Positions 38,096-48,918 are shown, counted from the stretch's first letter. The stretch is DNA of 64,000 nt from Sphagnum compactum (GCA_965153455.1 OZ234500.1:6634001-6698000), one strand, 5' to 3'. Translations and numbers: made by a program. Notes: generated by a model not told the origin, from the letters alone.

Positions 38096-38464
38096 GGCCA
38101 CAGTGAACCAGCACCCACCAGTGCACCATCCACTGGATGCCTGTTTTGATTCAGTTGTGGATGATCCTCATCCTCAACTGAGTTACTACCCGGTTTCATC
38201 TTGGTAACCCATTCTATAAGAAGTAGGTCTAACATATAGACAGGTAGGTAACAAAATAGGGGACTACTAGGTATGTAGATAGTTTATACGTACTAGGTAG
38301 GGGCTGTTATTACTACCTACCTAGTTGGTGGGTAGTAAATAAACCAACTGAGCTAACCACCATGGTTAGATAGGGAACTGGAACCCAACAGAAAACTGTT
38401 TCCTGATCACATATCATCCATCTTTGTTGGTGCACTGGTGGGTGGGTGCTGGTTCACTGTGGCC
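38096..38464. mobile_element. MITE-like element A, ~35-bp terminal inverted repeats
   Basis: The left end (38096-38128) reads GGCCACAGTGAACCAGCACC and on to GTGCACCA. The right end (38428-38464) is its inverted copy with a 4-base insertion. Weaker similarity extends 20-30 bases beyond both ends. An inner inverted pair, ACTAGGTAGG and CCTACCTAGT, lies near 38288-38322. The 370-bp element has no ORF. A related, longer sequence lies at 51650-52372. Confidence 0.7.
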
Positions 38465-38469
38465 ACAAA

Positions 38470-41350
38470 GTTGAGCCTTTTGTGACAATCCCTTGGTATC
38501 TGTGTGCTCATATGAGCCTATCAAATGGCACCCTCATGTGCATTTTCCTTTGAACTTTTGGCTAAGTTTCTGTCGTCACCTATGAGCTCAAAAGGGCCTA
38601 TGGACACTCGTCAATTTGCATATGGGCTGAAATTCTTGGTGTAGGGACTATGGGTAGTCATCAACTTGCATATGGGCTTTGAAATTCTTTTCTTGGTGTT
38701 TAGTGTTTACAACAAAAACTTTCAGTGTTTCTTTTGTCGTGCAGTAACTGTTGTGTTCTCTCATCAAACGAGAAATTGTGGGGATATCTTGTCACCTGAA
38801 GGCCACATGTCGGTGTAATTTGTTCCACCGTACTACTTTACTTTTGTCGTATTGCTTGCATCCACATTTTGATAATCACTTCCGCAAAGTTGTCAGTTCC
38901 AACATATCTCTAGGTCCCCTCCCACCCCACCAAACCAAACCAACTCCCCAGAAACCCCCCTTGCAGTTTCCAGTTATAAAGTCTAGTAATAAAGCACCAT
39001 ATATCGATGATGAAACCCTGCCAAAAAAGGGGGGAATACAAAGAACAAAATGGATGGACCCAAGTCCAAGAAGACAAAAGAACCACCTAGGAAGGGGAAC
39101 CATCAAAGGAACATCAAGTTCCCAAAACCCCTCCTGTTGCAAGAAGCATATTAAATAAGGAAAGGGAAAAAAATCATATATTCATTTTGAAAAAAGAAAA
39201 AAGTTGCTTCATGTACCTACTATTAGCCCATTACTTATTACTTATTAGCCCATGCACAACTATAGTCGGGGTTATTGAGCAATCACACACCTAAAAGATT
39301 GTATTGGTTGCTAAGAGCCAATCCCCAACTGGGTTTCAGCAGATTACATCTTGGGTTCTTTTTATAAATGTCTTGTTTTTAAAAATGTCCCATGGCTTGA
39401 AGGCCAAAATGACCAATGAACAAATGCAATATGTCCAAAAACTGAGAAACCGTAAATTTGTACACATCCGTGGACACATTAGAAAAATTATGACAAGTCC
39501 AAAAACCCAACATAATTTTTTATCATCCATTGTTGTTGACAAGAATCAATACCTACGAACCCTATTTCTAAGGTTGATTTGGCACCATACCTTTAGATAC
39601 TCTATTAAAATTTGTGTCAAGCTGCCACCAAGTTCAAGAGGAAACATGCTCTTTCTAGGGACTACCCAAACCATGAACGACCCAAGAGCTAGGGCGTGTA
39701 AGAGCTTGAATGCATAGAAGTTGGGGTGAAACACTAAGTTATAAGGTACATAATACATGCCATCATGACTATGGGGGCCTTTAACTCCTTTTAAGTCTCT
39801 AACCACTACTAGTGGGGAGAATCTTGGGAGCTCATTGTTTGAAGATTAGGCCAACAATAACTAAGGACAAAAATAAAAGGAGAAGGCACCAATCATACAG
39901 CTTAACCCCATTAACAATTAAACATGGACTTCTAAGTGTGGGATTGTATGTGTGGAGATGGTGGCAAGAATATTTCAATTATTGCATAACATTTTTTCAT
40001 GCATGTGTTATGCATAGATGTCATCTTTATCCCAATCTAATGTTCTAAGGCACATGAAAGATGTCTAGCAACTCAGTATTATTGTGATGTTCCAAACATT
40101 TACCTTCTTCTCATAGCTTTAGAACAAGTTCTTTTTTAACAACCAATTGTTGAACTAGTTTTAAACCATTTAGCTTCAAATGAAGAAGAAAAGTTTGTTA
40201 TTGCATCTATATACCAAAGGAAACATGAAAAATTTCAAGTAGTTGTTTTAAAACAAATAATATAATAATATTTAATGGGGCATCAATTTTTTTGGCCAAA
40301 AGAATCATTGTCTAAAATTGACAATTCTTTTGAACAAATTGATTATAGTCAATATAGTGGTAAAAAAAACATTGATGGGTTCAAAACAACTTGCCCAATA
40401 TGGCACTGTGGTCAAGTTGGAAAATTAAAATGAAAGGTCTTTTTGATTGATTCATCTAATAAAAAAGAAAGTGATTTCTTATACTAAAATTAAATAAGAA
40501 AAGACTTGCATTTGGGGACAATGCAAGGTTGATTGGACCAAAATGGATGTAACGGTGGCATATTTACAATATGAATGTGGTTCAAATAGGGGAAATGTAC
40601 TCTAAATATCAAAGTTATTAATTTAGAAAATTTTAATTTGAGGTTATTAATTTGAATATGTCTATGATGTATGTATTTTTAAATGCATAATACATCAATT
40701 TAAAAATATTGAGATTTAAAGTGAACATTAAAAATTATACAACTAACCAAAAAAATGCACCTCAAAATGATTCAATCATTGATACTATGGTTACATTAGG
40801 GATTTAAATTTGATGAAATAATATATCAATGAAAAAAAGTTTCAAATATTTCACACCATGTCAATTGTATGTCATCTTTATGGACTTTTTTAGTCATTAA
40901 AAACAACAATTTTCCATATCATGTTGAATTTTTTTTAAAAATTTAATGTTAGATTTGTGCACACTTGTTCAAAATAGTTATTTCTAGGGTGGCTTGAATA
41001 TAGGTGGAAAAAAATTGCTTTCAATGAAATGTTGGTTCCCAAATGCCTAGTCATCCAAGCTTTCAAAAAAATAGAAAGGAAATGCTACTCAATTGGATTT
41101 ACATGGGACTTTTTATTCACCATTTTTTGGTCGACTCAACCGTGCACTCACCCTCTAGCCTTATGCATATGGTTGGTAATGAAATATGAATATAGGTATA
41201 TTGTTGTTGTGGTTGGAGTTGTTATTGAAGTAGTTGGATTATGTACAATTGTTGTAGATGTTGAAGAAATTAGTGATATCCTTGATTTGTTTCCAAACCA
41301 TGAAAGGCACTAAGGTTACATGAATGAACATAACAATGTTGCTATGTTGT
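38470..41350. other. Non-coding region with a few unassigned frames
   Basis: Frames of 135 codons (38751-39158) and 137 codons (39304-39717) on the plus strand have no recognised domain, no clear promoter and AT-rich composition like the surrounding non-coding DNA. Part of the first (about 38985-39080) resembles a stretch near 62565-62680, which points to a dispersed repeat rather than a gene. Confidence 0.4.
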
Positions 41351-41360
41351 TGAAAATTGC

Positions 41361-41384
41361 ATGTGAGCATATATATATATATAT
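41361..41384. repeat. (AT)n microsatellite
   Basis: An uninterrupted AT dinucleotide run of about 11 units, ending TATACATA. Confidence 0.85.
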
Positions 41385-42428
41385 ATACATAGAACTTTCT
41401 TTATGGTTTATTCAATAAACATGTTATTGTATTTCTAAGAACCTCTAGTCAAGGGTTACAATGGGTTGTTTGATTGTGTTGAGTAGACTCTAGAGTAACT
41501 TAGTTTTTAGGACTAGCGCAATGGCAAGTTCACCATTTCGGTAGCCAGTAATTATTATTTCATTTAAAAAAATTCCATGTTGAAAATATAATATTTGAGA
41601 ACATTCTAAAACATTGACTATTTTTGAATCAATTTTTTTTTGTTTTTTTGGAAGCAATATATTTCAAAAATTTCAAAATTTATGAAAACAATGTAATAAT
41701 TAGTGTGGAAGCTGTCAAAGATCTCACTACCATCCATTGAGACTCAAAAGATATTTTGAAATATAGAAAAGTTTTATAGTAAATTCTTCTTTGGACGGGT
41801 TACGTGAGTTACGGAGTCCATTAGGTTGTAGTGTTGTGTTTTCAATTTTGGGGTCCCATATACCCAAAGCAACAACAATTATCCATTAAAAAAATATGTA
41901 GCAAAATTGCGACTATGAACATTAAGGTATGAAAAGAGAAACATAAAATTTAAGCAACTTTCTCTATTTCTGCTTCCGTAACTTTGTATCAAAGTCTGAC
42001 CATTTCTTTGTACATGCATCCCCCCCCCCCCCGCGCCCCCTTCATCCCACTCTCGATCCTCAACCAAAAGGTTGTCGGAAGTTGCTCACGCAACAGAGCT
42101 CTAAGTATCCGAGTGCTTTGCGCCGCTGCAACCTTGGTGGTACTCATCAAAAGGATCTTGTGTGTGGAGTATATAAAGTGGGTTTCGGACGGTTTTGGAT
42201 TCGCAAATTGTGATGGTTGTTTGTTGTCATGTAGGCCCGGGTATGCCATTGAACCAAAATTGTAGATTTGGGGGGCTACAATAGATTTGGTAGATCTCTC
42301 TGGAAGCTTTTTTTTTTTCTTTCCATCTCTTTAGGTTCAGATTGTTTAGATTTTGGTATTATTCCTTGTGCTCATCAAAAGACATCAATCTTCCCACTCA
42401 CTTGGGTGGCACCCAAAATCATTACGTG
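41385..42428. other. Intergenic region with poly-C tract and an unassigned minus-strand frame
   Basis: A run of 14 C lies near 42020-42033. Around 42040-42250 the sequence is more GC-rich than its surroundings, and a minus-strand frame (42249-41989) includes ILRALLREQLP. This could be the first exon of an unrecognised gene, but no downstream exon or homologue supports it. The remainder is AT-rich. Confidence 0.3.
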
Positions 42429-42549
42429 CAGGGTAAGGATCGAGAAAGGGGCGTTCTGGGAAGGGGCTAGGGCCTTGTGTGCGGCGCAAGGGCCCGCCTC
42501 ACATGCGACTTAATTCCCAGAACAGTCCTATCAAGATCCTTACCCCCTG
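42429..42549. repeat. Imperfect inverted repeat, ~36-base arms
   Basis: The left arm (42429-42463) contains GGTAAGGATC, an 11-base spacer and GTTCTGGGAA. The right arm (42512-42549) contains TTCCCAGAAC, a similar-sized spacer and GATCCTTACC. Two perfectly paired 10-base blocks separated by an unpaired bubble, around a 48-base loop, make a foldback of about 120 bases. Confidence 0.65.
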
Positions 42550-42570
42550 ACCAGGTGTAACGAACCACTA

Positions 42571-42655
42571 GAATTTTGCTTGTAAGAGAGACGGGTGTGA
42601 TTTTGTTCGAACAGAATTTTGCTTGTAAGAGAGACGGGTGTGATTTTGTTCGAAG
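42571..42655. repeat. Exact tandem duplication, 43-bp unit
   Basis: GAATTTTGCTTGTAAGAGAG followed by ACGGGTGTGATTTTGTTCGA appears at 42571 and again at 42614 without a mismatch over about 41 bases, so the duplication is recent. Confidence 0.85.
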
Positions 42656-43534
42656 GGGAGAGGACGCACTTTACACACAAGGTTCCTAAAAAGTGAGGAA
42701 CCTTCCGTGTAGGGTGCCGCCGCCATCCTCTACCATCCGAGAACCAAAATTTTACTGAAGGTAAAGTACCCTTCACATACACTAAGAACATTCTATTCGT
42801 TCTTTATGTTTGCACACCAACCGACCTCCCTCGCTCCCTCCCCGAACCCCCTAAATTATGCCACCTACAAGCAAATCCGTGGGCTCCAAATTTCTTCCAA
42901 CCTTGAAACTCTTGTGCATGGGATAATGTAGAAAAAGTTTATTCTCTTGTTCTGCAACCTAAAGGTTTGCTTTGTTGGCAAAACTATATCCTACTCTCAC
43001 TCCCCCCGGACTTTTTAAATTTATAATAAAATTTCCCACGTGCATGGGTGGATAAGATTGCCACACTTGTTGAATGAGATCAATGAACACATGGACTTCA
43101 TCTAGGGTTTGCCACAATTGTTGCCCTTCCGTTTAATTTAGCATCTTGCATCTTGATCTCGTATGCATTTTATTCAAGTACCTATGGTAGTAGTAGTTAC
43201 TACTTTCGCAACTTCAATACATGTGTGTTGACTCTTTTGAATAATGAATTATTAATTTTTGAAAATTTCATTTCGACAAATAGAATATTACTGAAGATTC
43301 AATATTTTCTTTCAAAAGATTCTGGTTTTTGCCCAAAACATAATAATATTTTGTTGAAAATTTCAACATTTCTCAGACGAATCTAATTAATGCCGTGGTT
43401 GCCAAGGTACTAAGGTATTGGTTTGGTTTGGTGTACAAGTGTTGGGGTTTTTGGGGATGGGAGGGAAGGTTGTGTTTGTTTACAGAGAGGAAAAGAAAGG
43501 GTTGACAAATTCCAAATGGAACATACCCTATGAG
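42656..43534. other. Non-coding region
   Basis: Mixed composition with no recognised gene. A pyrimidine-rich patch lies at about 42820-42855. Confidence 0.4.
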
Positions 43535-43670
43535 GGGAGGTGGGGAGGTAGGGGGGTGTGACTTTGGGGGGGTGATGGGCTGGAGATCTTCTTGGTTTGC
43601 TTTGATATATTAAGTGTTGGTGTGGGAGGAGGGAAGTGTAGAGGAAAACAAAGGGTTGACAAATTCCATA
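43480..43670. repeat. Direct repeat pair flanking the G-rich tract
   Basis: AAAGGGTTGACAAATTCCA with an upstream AGAGGAAAA block occurs at about 43486-43515 and 43638-43668, on either side of the G-rich tract. Confidence 0.6.
43535..43573 (+). other. G-quadruplex-type tract
   Basis: Consecutive runs of 4, 4, 6 and 7 G separated by short spacers (after AGGGGAGGTGGGGAGGTAGG) satisfy the usual four-run G4 pattern on the plus strand. Confidence 0.6.
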
Positions 43671-43939
43671 GGCTAAGGATAAGGCTGCAAAGCCTGGCAG
43701 TTGGGAGTTCAAATGGGAATTGAACTTCCTTCTCCTCATGCTCTATGAGGACCCTAATCTTACCTTGGTAAGGCCTTAGGGTTGAAGATGTCCCTGGAGT
43801 TATCAAAAACCCAAAAAAAACAAAAAACCCATAAACCTATTTAGAAGCAAAACACAAAAAAAAATTCAAGTTAATATACCTGAGATGGTCTTCCATATTC
43901 TTCACTTTGAACCCATCCACCAACTCAATTAAACCGAAG

Positions 43940-44085
43940 CTTAAACTTAGGCCTTAAGCCCTAAACCCTACATTTAGGCTTGAACTTAGGCCTTACATAG
44001 CCCCTAAACCCTACATTTAGGCTTGAACTTAGGCCTTACATAGCCCCTAAACCCTACATTTAGGCTTGAACTTAGGCCGTATGTA
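43940..44085. repeat. 43-bp tandem repeat containing a telomere-like word
   Basis: CTAAACCCTACATTTAGGCT begins at 43961, 44004 and 44047, followed by TGAACTTAGGCC each time. A partial, more divergent unit precedes the first. CTAAACCCTA matches 1.5 units of the plant telomere repeat, but the rest of the unit does not. Confidence 0.8.
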
Positions 44086-44089
44086 ACCC

Positions 44090-45340
44090 CCTCAACCCTC
44101 CTTTTTTTTCTTTCCTAATCTTACTACAATTGGCTTCCTCGCATTCCTAACCGTCACACAAAACTTTTGGCCGAGATTCTTATTATCACTGCCTAGCCAT
44201 ACTGGACCCCCCCCACAAACTCCAAAAATATTGTAAACTGTAGCTAGCGAACAAAGAAATGCAACCAAGACTTTTTCTTTCGTTTCTCTCTTTTGCGTTG
44301 CCGGACAAAAAGAGCTTACCCAAACAACTTGGGCTTTTGATGGGGTGGAAGGAAGCATCATCTTATCTGAAACAGTTAGCCCTCAAAGTAACCACACTCA
44401 TCTTTTCACCTACCTTAGCCACTAGGACAACCTAAGGCTTTACCTACGGTTAGTTAGGCCCTTTAATCGTGAGTGTTCCACCCCCCAAAAAAGAGAAAGG
44501 TGAGGGGCTCGTGGGACCTGGTATGAGGCGGTAAGCAAGGTTTAGGACCCTCAAATTTTTAGGACTCCATGTTGACACTCGCCAAGTTTGTAGGGGGTGT
44601 TACGCATCTTGCAAAAATCGCCGTCCATAGGACCTTATCTAGAGCCCATAAAGAATTGGATAACATTTAACATCAGGAAAGCACGTTAACAAACCATAAA
44701 TCTTCCTTTTGCACACGTAGTTCCTTGTTATGTTATGAACTATGAATGCAAAAGATACTATCCAGGGTCCCAATAACTAAGTCATGTAAGGTGCTTATTT
44801 GGCATAAAGGTTTGGATAATATCTTATGTCGGGAAGCACCTTACAAACCCAAAAGCTCCATTGGATGTGGAAATGGATGTGTGCAAAGAGTGCCATGGCC
44901 AACCTCCCCGTACCCAAACCATAAAAAGCAGATCCACAGGGTATCTTGTTATGTTACATTTATGTGAAGTGTTGTGCAAGGCATTGGTGGAGCTACTCTA
45001 AACACCCCCAAAAACATGAAATTATATGAACTCATAAGGTGCGATTATTGCAATTGTCCCACCATTTGTTGGGCAGAGACACCTTACAACAAACAATAAG
45101 CCCTTTGAAGATGGGCTTCCGATACCATTCATAATGCGCAATTGTCCTTCCATCGCCAGGTGGAGACACCTTACAAACAAACAATAAGCAATTCAAGATG
45201 GGCTTTGGATACCGTTCGTGTGTTGATGGATGTCCTCAAGATATGATAACCGAGTGCATGCGGAAGGTGGCATCATCATCGTGATCATCATCATCTCTTC
45301 CATTCCAGCCCTATTTTGCTACATAAGGTGGCATACTTAG
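44090..45340. other. Non-coding region upstream of the F-box/kelch gene
   Basis: No gene recognised. It includes an 88-bp tandem pair (about 45041-45220) sharing CAATTGTCC, GAGACACCTTACAA, ACAATAAGC and GATGGGCTT blocks. A CAT-rich patch lies near 45268-45296. Words like GGAAGCACCTTACAAACC near 44840 suggest a more distant third copy. Confidence 0.45.
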
Positions 45341-45357
45341 ATTTTTTATTTTTTCAT

Positions 45358-45393
45358 TTTGGGGTGGGGCGGTGGGTAGGGAGGGGGGGGGTG
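45358..45393 (+). other. G-quadruplex-type tract upstream of the F-box/kelch gene
   Basis: Runs GGGG, GGGG, GGG, GGG and a run of 9 G occur within 36 bases, about 510 bases before the start codon. The pattern fits G4 formation. Whether it acts on the promoter is unknown. Confidence 0.6.
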
Positions 45394-45399
45394 CTTTAC

Positions 45400-45904
45400 C
45401 GTGCATGTTGCCTCCATGACTAGCCCGATAACGCTTGGCCTCTGGATTTCCAGTATCCGAGTCCCACGTGGCCGAGCTAATCGGGCCGTATACCTACCGT
45501 GTGTGGATGGGGCCAGAGCTTCGTCGTTCAGGACGTCTCCGAGCTTCCAGGTCCTTGCGCTCGCGGCCCTTTTGTGTGGGGCTCGCTCGTGCTCGCTCGC
45601 TCCCGGGGCTCCCTCAGTCGCTCGCGCTCTCACTGCCGTGGGACGCGCGTAAGTATTACAAAGCTCCTCGCAACGATCCATTCCCCATTCGAATTGGCCA
45701 GAGTGAGTGTGTGTGAGAGAATTAGCAAACTGAGGAAGCTCGCTGGATCCGAGTTTTGTAAAGTCCGAATTTGGAAGCTTGGAGCGAGGTTGCAGGGACT
45801 AGCTGTGAGCTCGTGGTTTAGAATCTAGACTTGGCTTTCTCTGGAGAGGAGGAGGAGAGACAGAGAGACAGAGAGAAGAGAAGAGAGTCCTACTGGTGGG
45901 CAAA
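45400..45904 (+). promoter_or_regulatory. GC/CpG-rich promoter side and GA-rich leader of the F-box/kelch gene
   Basis: Between 45440 and 45660 the sequence turns GC- and CpG-rich (GCTCGCTCGTGCTCGCTCGC type), in contrast to the AT-rich surroundings. From about 45846 to 45890 it becomes an almost pure GA tract, ending 15 bases before the ATG. GA-rich leaders are common in plant genes. The transcription start could not be placed. Confidence 0.5.
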
Positions 45905-47218
45905 ATGTTGGAGGCTTTGCTTCGGGGTATGGGTTGGGAGGAGTCGGACATGGCAATTGATGGTCTTTCTTCTTCGTCGATGATGGAGGCGAACATGGAG
46001 AACCAGAACTTCTCCTCTTCCTTCTCCGAGGAACTCATTCCGGGGTTGCCGGAAGAGATCGCGTTGGCGTGTTTGCTGAAAGTCTCGTACAAATGCCATC
46101 CGTGTTTGCGGAAGGTGTGTAGGAGATGGGAGAAGGAAGTGACGGATCCTGTGTTTTACTGGGAGCGGAGAAAGGCTGGTGCCACAAGGCATTGTGTGTG
46201 CATGGTGCAAGCGTTGCAGCAGCCGCCTGCAGAAGAAGCTCAAACGCCTCAAGCTATGAGCACTAAGCAGGAGAAAGATGCTTCGTCTGCAGCTGCAACT
46301 TTGTATGGTCTCAGTATGTACGACTTGGAGCAACGAACTTGGGAATGGTTGCCGATGATTCCCGAGTTTGCGCAAGAAGGATTGCCCTTTTTCTGTCGTC
46401 TGGTGTCGCTTCACGGAAAGCTCGTGGTGATGGGAGGATGGCACCCATCTACATGGGAAGCTCTCCGTTGCACTTACATCTTCAACTTCTCCGCACAGAC
46501 ATGGAGTCGGGGAGCTGACATGCCGCGCGTTCGTTCATTCTTCGCTTGCGGTGTAATGATGACGGGTACCAGCAGCAGCAGCAGCTCCATGGTTTTCGTG
46601 GCTGGTGGTCACGATGAGAACAAGACGGCGCTCGCAACGGCAGACGTCTACAATCTCGACACAGATCGATGGGAGCTGCTGCCGGACATGAGCGAGGAAA
46701 GAGACGAGTGCGCGGGTGCTGTTCTCGACAGTAAGTTCTTCGTCATCAGTGGCTATGGCACAAACTCTCAGGGACAGTTTGTAAGCAGCGCCGACGTCTT
46801 CGATCCTGCGACGGGAACATGGAGTCGAAGGAACGAGATGTGGAGCACGGCGATGGCAGCCGGAAGCTCATCCCCCAACGGCTATGCCGTAGTGAGAGAC
46901 GAGCTCTACACCTTCCACAGACAAACCCTATTCCGGTACTCTCCGGCGAAGAATGCATGGAACCCTGTCGACTCGGTTCCGGAAGCCACAAGAGTGTCGC
47001 CGTGCGCGTCCACATCCGTGAACAACGAAAATCTTTTCGTCATGGGCTCCGACGTAAGCCGCAGCTGCGAGAAGACTGAATGTCGCGGTCTTGTCTACAG
47101 ACCTTCTTCTCAAGACAACGGTAACAACTGTGGTGGTGGTGGTGGTTTGTGGCAGAGCATCGAGCTCCATCCTGAGTTCTCAGGACTAGCTCAATCTTCT
47201 TGTACTGTGGAGGTTTAG
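45905..47218 (+). CDS. F-box/kelch-repeat protein, KFB/KMD type, single exon
   Basis: The frame opens at the ATG in CAAAATGTTGG and runs 437 codons to TAG with no intron. An upstream in-frame GTG was not used. Residues 1-43 are a Ser/Met-rich lead. The F-box follows at about 44-90 (LIPGLPEEIALACLL, VCRRWEKEV). Kelch repeats run from about 145 to 420, with marker pieces GKLVVMGGW, MVFVAGGHDENKTA, WELLPDMSEERDECAG, FFVISGYGT and ADVFDPATGTWSRR. This pattern, including AGGHDE.K and ERDEC, is that of plant KFB/KISS ME DEADLY proteins. In Arabidopsis these are SCF subunits that mark type-B response regulators and phenylpropanoid enzymes such as PAL for degradation. The target here is unknown. A short Gly run and a Ser run are the only low-complexity insertions. 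Coding GC is much higher than in the flanks. No breaks are seen. Confidence 0.93.
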   Translation: MLEALLRGMGWEESDMAIDGLSSSSMMEANMENQNFSSSFSEELIPGLPEEIALACLLKVSYKCHPCLRKVCRRWEKEVTDPVFYWERRKAGATRHCVCMVQALQQPPAEEAQTPQAMSTKQEKDASSAAATLYGLSMYDLEQRTWEWLPMIPEFAQEGLPFFCRLVSLHGKLVVMGGWHPSTWEALRCTYIFNFSAQTWSRGADMPRVRSFFACGVMMTGTSSSSSSMVFVAGGHDENKTALATADVYNLDTDRWELLPDMSEERDECAGAVLDSKFFVISGYGTNSQGQFVSSADVFDPATGTWSRRNEMWSTAMAAGSSSPNGYAVVRDELYTFHRQTLFRYSPAKNAWNPVDSVPEATRVSPCASTSVNNENLFVMGSDVSRSCEKTECRGLVYRPSSQDNGNNCGGGGGLWQSIELHPEFSGLAQSSCTVEV

Positions 47219-47540
47219 GGTTTGCAGTTGTTGAAGCATGGAAGCAAGAGCAAGGATGAGAGTTGTTCTCGAGCGAGCGAGCGAGCGGGCACTTATTCTT
47301 CTTCAGCTTGAATCTTCTTCTTTCTAAGGGTTTCTGGGTTTGCCTGCCTTCATGCTCCTCCTCCCTCCTAAGCATGAGACTGCGAAGCTGCTTGCTGGAT
47401 GGATCATGTGCATGTGCACTAACGCTGAATCCCACAGACTCATATTCTTGGGTCCGGAAGACAATTACAGATGTGTTTCTGTATGTACATGTATGTATTA
47501 TTGTGTCATATGTAAAACGGTCTGGCTGGCCAGCTCCAAG
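47219..47540 (+). other. Probable 3' untranslated region of the F-box/kelch gene
   Basis: Follows the stop codon and includes a GAGC tetranucleotide run (about 47270-47289). A poly(A) site could not be fixed. The shift to the tandem repeat at 47541 may lie inside or just beyond the transcript. Confidence 0.45.
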
Positions 47541-48060
47541 GGCTTTGAATATTCTCTCTGAGCTCTCAAATCTGTTGCAGCAGAGGCTCCTCATGAACCT
47601 AGTGTCCCCAGGGCTTTGAATCTCAGAGCTGCTCAAGAGCTCCAATCTTATGCTGTTGAGTCTCAAGCACCTCACGAACCTTCTGCTGCAGGCTTTGAAT
47701 CTATCTCAGAGCTGCTCAAGAGCTCCAATCCTCTGCTGCTGAATCTCAAGCTCATGGACCTGATGCCCCAGGCTTTGAATATCAGAGCTCAAATCTGGTG
47801 CTGCTGAGTCTCAAGCTCAAGGACCAGCTTGTGTCCCAGGCTTTGAATCTCGGAGCTCACATTTGCTGCTTCATGAGTCTAAAGCTCATGGACCTGATTC
47901 CCCAGGCATTGAATGAATTTCAGAGCTCATGAAAAGCTCAAATTTGCTGGTTGAGTCTCAACTTGCTCATGGACCTTATGCCCCTTGGCAGGCTTTGAAT
48001 GAATCTTAGAGCTGCTGAGTCTCATGTTCATGGACTTCTCTGCTGCTGCTCCTTGTCTAG
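47541..48060. repeat. Degenerate ~66-86 bp tandem repeat, 7 units
   Basis: GGCTTTGAAT (or GGCATTGAAT) starts units at 47541, 47612, 47691, 47771, 47839, 47905 and 47991. Most units also share CAGAGCT(GCTCAA)GAGCTC, CTGCTGAGTCTCAAGCTCA and GGACCTGATGCCCC-like blocks. Unit length varies by small deletions. It lies directly downstream of the F-box/kelch gene and has no long ORF. Confidence 0.8.
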
Positions 48061-48660
48061 GATTTAATGGTTTGTATTAGCAGCAGCAGCAGATTCAAGG
48101 TTCTTTCAGGGAACCAGGTTAAGGACCAATCTATTGTATCATATGCTTCAGTTTTCCTGAAGCAAGGAAAAGAGGAAAAATTCAGATCAATTTCTGCTTC
48201 CTGACTATTGTCTCTTTGAGCTTGTCAGTGATCATGTGCCTTTTGCTTCCTTGGCATTTTATTGAGGTTTCTCCGGTATGGCTGAGGGATACTTAGTTGA
48301 TGGAGCTCAGGTACCTACCACGCTCTGTTATTCTGGAGACTGAATGCATGCACATTGCATGTATTCTGAAGTTTTTAGAAGCAACGTAGAGTGTGGGTAA
48401 TGGAGTTTCAGCAGCCAAGTCTTTTGCACCAGTGTTGATCAGGTGCCTAGTGTTTGCACCATCTTAAGGATGAAACCGATGACCCTCAGGAACAAAAGAC
48501 CCTGAGATTTGTGAACAAAAAAAAACTCCCTTGAGATTTCTGTCTCTGTACTATCTCTCCTACACACAACCTCTTTCTCGGCATCCATGCTGCTGTTGTG
48601 GAATGCAATCAAATATGCCAAAAGCTCATGAAAAGTCTAGGTGAAATCAACACAATGGGT
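48060..48660. other. Non-coding region
   Basis: CAG/AGC triplet run near 48079-48094. No gene recognised. Confidence 0.5.
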
Positions 48661-48664
48661 ATGA

Positions 48665-48918
48665 AAAGCTGGTTATGAAATTGTGGCAATTGGTTATGAA
48701 AAGCTCATCTGCTGGAAAGTCAAGGTGAAATTGTGGGAATTGTGGATGAAAAGCTCGAGAAGGGTTAAGGTGAAATTGTGGCAATTGGATATGAAAAACT
48801 TGTGGAGAGTGAAGGTGAAATTGTGGCAATTGGGTATGAAAAACTTGTGGAGAGTGAAGGTGAAATTGTGGCAATTGGGTATGAAAAACTTGTGGAGAGT
48901 GAAGGGGAAATTGACAAA
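48665..48918. repeat. 45-bp tandem repeat, about 5-6 units
   Basis: GTGAAATTGTGG starts at 48725, 48770, 48815 and 48860, exactly 45 bases apart. A GGGGAAATTG variant at 48905 and a more divergent unit about 48 bases before the first extend the array. The last units are nearly identical; the first ones are diverged. As 45 is divisible by three, a plus-strand frame (48683-48997) translates as a 15-residue repeat (VKLWQLGMKNLWR). I think this is a by-product, but the frame is open throughout. Confidence 0.85.

Noticed and set aside
39304-39717. 137-codon plus-strand ORF as a gene
   Set aside because: No domain, codon use like surrounding non-coding DNA, no partner exons; left as unassigned.
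41989-42249. Minus-strand frame with ILRALLREQLP, reminiscent of LYR-motif proteins
   Set aside because: No LYR triplet, no further exon and AT-rich decay downstream; resemblance too short to support a gene.
45890-46444. 184-codon minus-strand ORF opposite the F-box/kelch gene
   Set aside because: Antisense shadow of a GC-rich real coding exon; no motif.
47040-47675. 211-codon minus-strand ORF across the end of the F-box/kelch gene
   Set aside because: Overlaps the coding end and 3' flank antisense; low-complexity His/Arg runs, no domain.
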